Positions 59,372 through 64,000 of a stretch of 64,000 nucleotides of DNA are shown piece by piece (within the stretch, counting starts at the first letter, position 1; each line of letters opens with the position of its first letter). The notes under the pieces were generated by a model. The model searched no databases and had not been told where the DNA came from. It was given only the letters and a program-made list of their open reading frames with translations. A program made the translations under genes and the position numbers. This DNA is from Scortum barcoo (Eukaryota > Chordata > Actinopteri > Centrarchiformes > Terapontidae), in NCBI GenBank assembly GCA_023238725.1, contig CM041534.1, positions 24,387,303 to 24,451,302 on the forward strand. The letters run 5' to 3'.

Positions 59372-62300
59372 GATCTGCAGAGGACGCAAATCAGTCTACT
59401 GTCCAGAAAGGTTCATCCACACTTCTGAAAATGTATGCAACAAAGTAAAAGAAATAAAAAAAATCAGCACAGAAACAGTTTCCAGTGGCTCGGCTGAGGA
59501 TAATAAAACAACAAGTATTGATTTACGTATTTGAGTCCGTTTCTGCCAAACGCTTTGTTTTAACAGTGTGGAGTCCACGGACGGGCTATTATAAGGAAAG
59601 TGCTAAACACCTATTGACCTAATCAGTATTACATTTATATATACAATATAATATATTTATAATGGTTTTTATTACACAGTTTTTATCATATAAATATCTC
59701 CCCTAACAAACACAACCCATGCTGCTGTACATGCTGTATATACTGTACATAACACACCGTCATACATGCCTTGTACAAAACAAAACGCCTTGGAGGCATT
59801 ACCTGCATTTTAAAGTAAATAGTTGTAAATAACTTTGTTTGCTAAATTTGTACATAAGTTTTTGAAATTTACCATTTATATTTGTATTCTAAGTTATAAA
59901 AATGGTTCAGTTAGACATGTTTGTGGTTTTCACAGTAAAAAATCTAACTTTTTCCTGTTTGGATTTCGGATTTACATGTTTTTTGTGTGATTTTAGGTCC
60001 AGTGTGTTAATACAGTATGTCAAAATGAAAAAATAACTGTAAAAGTCACACATGTGAGGTTGTGCTGAAAAAAAGGACACCAAACAAGGAATGGTAAACA
60101 GTTTTTAAGGTGAAATATAAAAGGTAAAATAAAAAGTAGTCAAAAACGGCCAATTATACCCTGGACTCCAGAGGGTTAATGTATTAAACATCACTGTAAA
60201 AGGTTTATATGTTTAAATTCATATTTTAGGCTAAAGGGCATGCAATGGATCAGAGTGATTTTTTATTAGATTTATAAACTATTAACAGATCAAACACATT
60301 ATTCTTTACCATGTTCAAAAGTTTTTTAATATAAAGTGACAGGCCTCATATTGAGTGAGATCTACATCCTGTTACTGTTAGAGAGCAGCTCTCAAGCTGT
60401 TCTTATTTAAAGTGGCTATAATCAATACTTTTATCACAGCTGAAACCACCCATTGATCAGCTGATGGTCAGAAAATCAATCAGCAACCATTCTGATAATT
60501 GATTTAGTAAAGGTCCCTGGTTTTTACTTTGCAAATGTTATTTTATCATATTGATGGACTTCTATGATACAGATCTGAATGTCTTTGGGCTTTAGTGGGT
60601 TGTTAGATAAAACACACTATTTAAATATGTCGACTTTGGCTTTGAAATGTAGATGTTTTTTTACTCATTTCTGACATTTTTAGATCAAACATTTTATAAA
60701 AAACAATCTTCTGATTTATCGATTGTGAAAATAAAATGAATATAGTCATAAGTCATAGCTATAATTTTCTAATTTAAAAGGTATTTCTCATAATCTCAAA
60801 ATGATCACATTGCTATTTAGAAATTAGCAGCTAACGAGACAGATATTTCTCTCAGGAAGTGATGGAGGCCAAAAACAGAGCTAAAAGAGAGACAATGTTG
60901 GACTCACATTGAAGTTACGGTGATATCAGCACCCTGAGTGTTCATATGAGATGTATTTTTTTAATTGACCTTCATTTACTGTGAGTGTAATGGTGGTCAC
61001 TTGCTGGCAGTTCTCATCTGCACTGAGAGTTGTTTTATTGCCAAGTGAGTAAGTGGGTCAGCAGGATCTCATTTCCCTCATAAAAGAAAGGAAAGACTAC
61101 ATGAGACAGAGGAGGAAGCACTGAAGCTCCTTTTTTCAGCATTTAGGAAAGATAAATTCTTATCATTTGCACCAAGTCTAATCAAAATATAACACAGAGT
61201 ACGCAGCAGTGGAAGAAGCATTCAGATCCTTCAGTCAAACAAAAACTGAAACAAAAACAGTTTTTTCTCACTGAGTCCCGGCTTCAAATACTGTAAAGTG
61301 AGTGAATGAAACAACAAAGAAGAAGAAGAAGAAGAAGAAGAAGAAGAATGAGGACGTGGGAGCATCGCCATCATCGCCCCGGGCGATGGGTGAAATTTTT
61401 TTTTTCCTACAATGCCTTTCAACAAGACCATCACATCTAATGGAGGTAAATGAGGAAGCAGCACATCTGGAGGAAATAATAATAAAAGAAGAAGGAAATC
61501 AGTGTACAATATTAAAATAAACATGATCAAAGAATAATAGTGATATATTATATGTTATTTTTAAAGGATTACTTTGTGGAGCATAAAATAAGAACTAAAG
61601 TAAATTTAACCAAATTAAAAAAACTAAAATGAAGACGTGGAAGGAGAGACGTGAGGTAAAAACAACAGGGAGTTAGGTATTATAGAGATTATAGATTCAA
61701 GGAGGTAATTAACCTTCACTGTCTGATTGCCGTAATTAGCTTAAAATATCAAACTCCTTATGAGTTATAACCTAATGAAATCCAAACACACAGACAGGAA
61801 ACAGATTCAGTGTGATTTGTGATATAATTACCACCTATTATAGATTTTTTATAGAATTTTAGATTTTTTTTTCTTCTAAATATTTTTGAGCATTTTTTAA
61901 GGAGTCTGAAACTCAAGAATTTCTTTGCCGGCGATTGCTCAGTGTAAATTAATGGGCACATGACAATAAATTCTTGAATCTTGAATGTTCACAAATGTTC
62001 GCTTTGACGTCACAGCTGGATTTAGATGCTCTTTATGACTCCAGAAATCACCTGAGACTCATCACGTCTTTTTCTTCTGTAATAATCCAGTCATAGTTGT
62101 ATGTTTATTCAAGGGGACACTGCAAACAGGCTGTTAAATCGCCCATATTACAGACACTGTCATTTCAAAACTTTGTTTAAGTTTTAGGGTTTAATTAAAA
62201 GAAAATGCAAGACAAAGAATAATAAAAGTAGAAAACCCCCAGTGATATTAACTTAATATTCGCAGATAATTTAATGAGATGTCTTGCTGAAAAAAGCCTC

Positions 62301-64000
62301 CAGCGTTTTTAGGCCACAGGTTTTTCTTTTCTGTGAGAGTGAGGCTTCGTCTCACAGAAACAGAAACGTAATCACAGAGCCGAACTGAAGCCTTGCAGGG
62401 AGGAAGGTGGTCGAACATGACTCAGCGTTTCCTGATGAATGCAGAGTTTGTGATGACTTCAGATCAGCTGGTGAAAAACAGACGAGGCAAAAAGACAATA
62501 TTAACATTATTTTTCTTTACTGCCTTTTATGAAAAGTTTTTTTTGCAGATGTCGACATGTTTTTTCATCTACACGGCCTCTCGCCCGAGGAGACGCCACG
62601 ACGACAACACGGCCTCCAGGATTACAGCGACCACCATTATAAAGTGACGATTCTCAGAGGAGGCGCCTCACTGGGGGCATTATCATCTGGGAGGGTTTAT
62701 ATACCCCGTCTGGCCTGGAAACACCTTGAGATGCCCCCGGAGGATAAGAGTCAGAAAACAAACTCTGAGATTTGATTAAAGTGAAACTAAACCCAAACCT
62801 GGATCAGACCTCCTGTGCTGAGTTTCTGCTGCTACAGAACAAAATGAACCACAGCCACCAGAAAATAAAGACAACAAGCGAGTATCAACAGACAGACCAG
62901 AGGACGGGGATCGACTGAACACATATATCCGACCCTGTGGATCACACATGACCGCACACTGTGCTGCGTACGTGTGCAGAGAACTTATATTATCAATATG
63001 TAGCTGCCGTGTTGTTTCTACACAAACAGGAGCTGGTTTGGGCCGACACATGAAGTCAGCGCCGTTTAGAGAAACAGCTGTAACTTCAGCCCAACAAATA
63101 CTGCATTTTGAAGCCCGGCAGCAACGTTAAAAAGTTAAATTGTAAATCAAAAACATTTAAGAGACTAACGAAATAAAGAAAAGGATTTTACAGGCTCATA
63201 TTTTACAGCTTGTCAGTGAGAACAAACTGTAATGCAGAGTTTTTTATTTTTCCTGAGGTTGATTTTATTTTTTCTCAGTAATATGACTTCAGATAGGACT
63301 GATGGTAAAAATGTTTTTTATTCATTAATAGTTTCAGCTGAAGATCAATAATTTGTCTAAACAATATAAAACATTATAAAAGGTTTCCATCATAACTTAC
63401 CAATTTAATCTCTTTACATAAGAACCCCAAATAACTTTCCCTGAAACTGACGAAAAAGGAGAAACGCTCCAAAGCATCTTCATATGTAAAAGGCTGAAAC
63501 CAAAATAACTGTGTGTCACAGGAAAGTAAACATTGTTCATTATTGAAATGACACCACTGAGTCCGGTTCAGGCTGTGAATGAACCGTCTGCACTTCCAGC
63601 TGAAATCAAACAAAGAGATTGAAAAGATTTCAATGGCTGACTTCAGAGAAAAGACAAAGAAGCTTTTGGTGAAACAGCTGCTTCCTCTTTTCTGCGACAG
63701 AAGGAAGCTGCCTGCGTCCTTTTTCTCTCTCTTTGATGATAACACATTTTAAATAAATGTGTTGAATATCTGCTCTCTGCGGAGCCAAACCCACACCAAT
63801 CGCTTTGAAGCTGAAACACAAAAATATGAAACTTAAGGGTCTTCAACTCTGAAAAATACAACTTTGTGTTCAACACAGAAAAAGATCTGAAAGGTAAAAT
63901 AAAATCTGAACCATAAAAAAAGATTTGCAAGTAAAAAAAAATACATAAGATCTGAATCTCAAAAAATAAAAGATGCCTCAAACATCAAAATATAGATCTA
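59372..64000. other. Upstream of st6gal1, no gene recognised
   Basis: It may contain non-coding 5' exons and promoter of st6gal1, but none can be placed from sequence alone. A (GAA)n run lies at 61,318-61,348. At 62,708-62,747 a short Rex3 scrap (TCTGGCCTGGAAACACCTTG, CCCCCGGAGGATAAG) is visible. Open frames after 62,776 show no family features. Confidence 0.45.

Noticed and set aside
62776..63051. Minus-strand frame of 91 codons with several Cys
   Set aside because: No start context, splice signals or family resemblance that I can see; length is within chance expectation.

Overview
The window is teleost (ray-finned, probably percomorph) nuclear DNA. It is AT-rich, and its genes have many introns with GT-AG borders. 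It carries typical fish repeats: Rex3/RTE and L2-type LINE pieces, Tc1-like MITEs, solo LTRs and long (CA)n/(TA)n runs. Exon coordinates were read by eye from splice signals, reading phase and remembered family features. No alignment or database search was run.

Layout, left to right. 1-5,000: no gene; a MITE and a Rex3 3' end. 5,034-6,521 (-): a 495-residue single-exon ORF of unknown family, with a ~40-bp minisatellite of CRE-like sites and GC boxes just upstream. 7,061-8,722: a solo LTR and an L2-type LINE 3' end. 9,931-12,763 (+): a four-exon BTG/TOB gene closest to BTG4. 16,600-22,842 (+): hnrnpab, with CpG-rich promoter, non-coding first exon, seven coding exons and a polyA signal. Exon 6 appears to lack one G in the RGG box. 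24,018-46,805: a mosaic tandem segmental duplication. 53,772-59,359 (-): st6gal1 in seven coding exons. 59,360-64,000: no gene recognised.

The duplicated block is the most dynamic part. Two near-identical copies of a chymotrypsin-like protease gene (ctrl) lie 9.38 kb apart. Copy 1 is intact (260 aa). Copy 2 has a 2-nt insertion in its last exon that replaces the C-terminus. Each copy has a TATA box and an upstream bipartite site resembling the pancreatic PTF1 element. A stray copy of ctrl exon 4 sits in the 5' flank of copy 1. Downstream of each ctrl gene, on the minus strand, is a small multi-exon unit of unrecognised family. It occurs three times plus one fragment. The third copy keeps one open frame across its last three exons, the first two are broken, and the second is cut by a Rex3 element that itself carries an antisense solo LTR.

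No operon-like cooperation is expected here. The candidates for something undescribed are the 495-aa orphan gene with its CRE/GC minisatellite and the small minus-strand gene family linked to ctrl.
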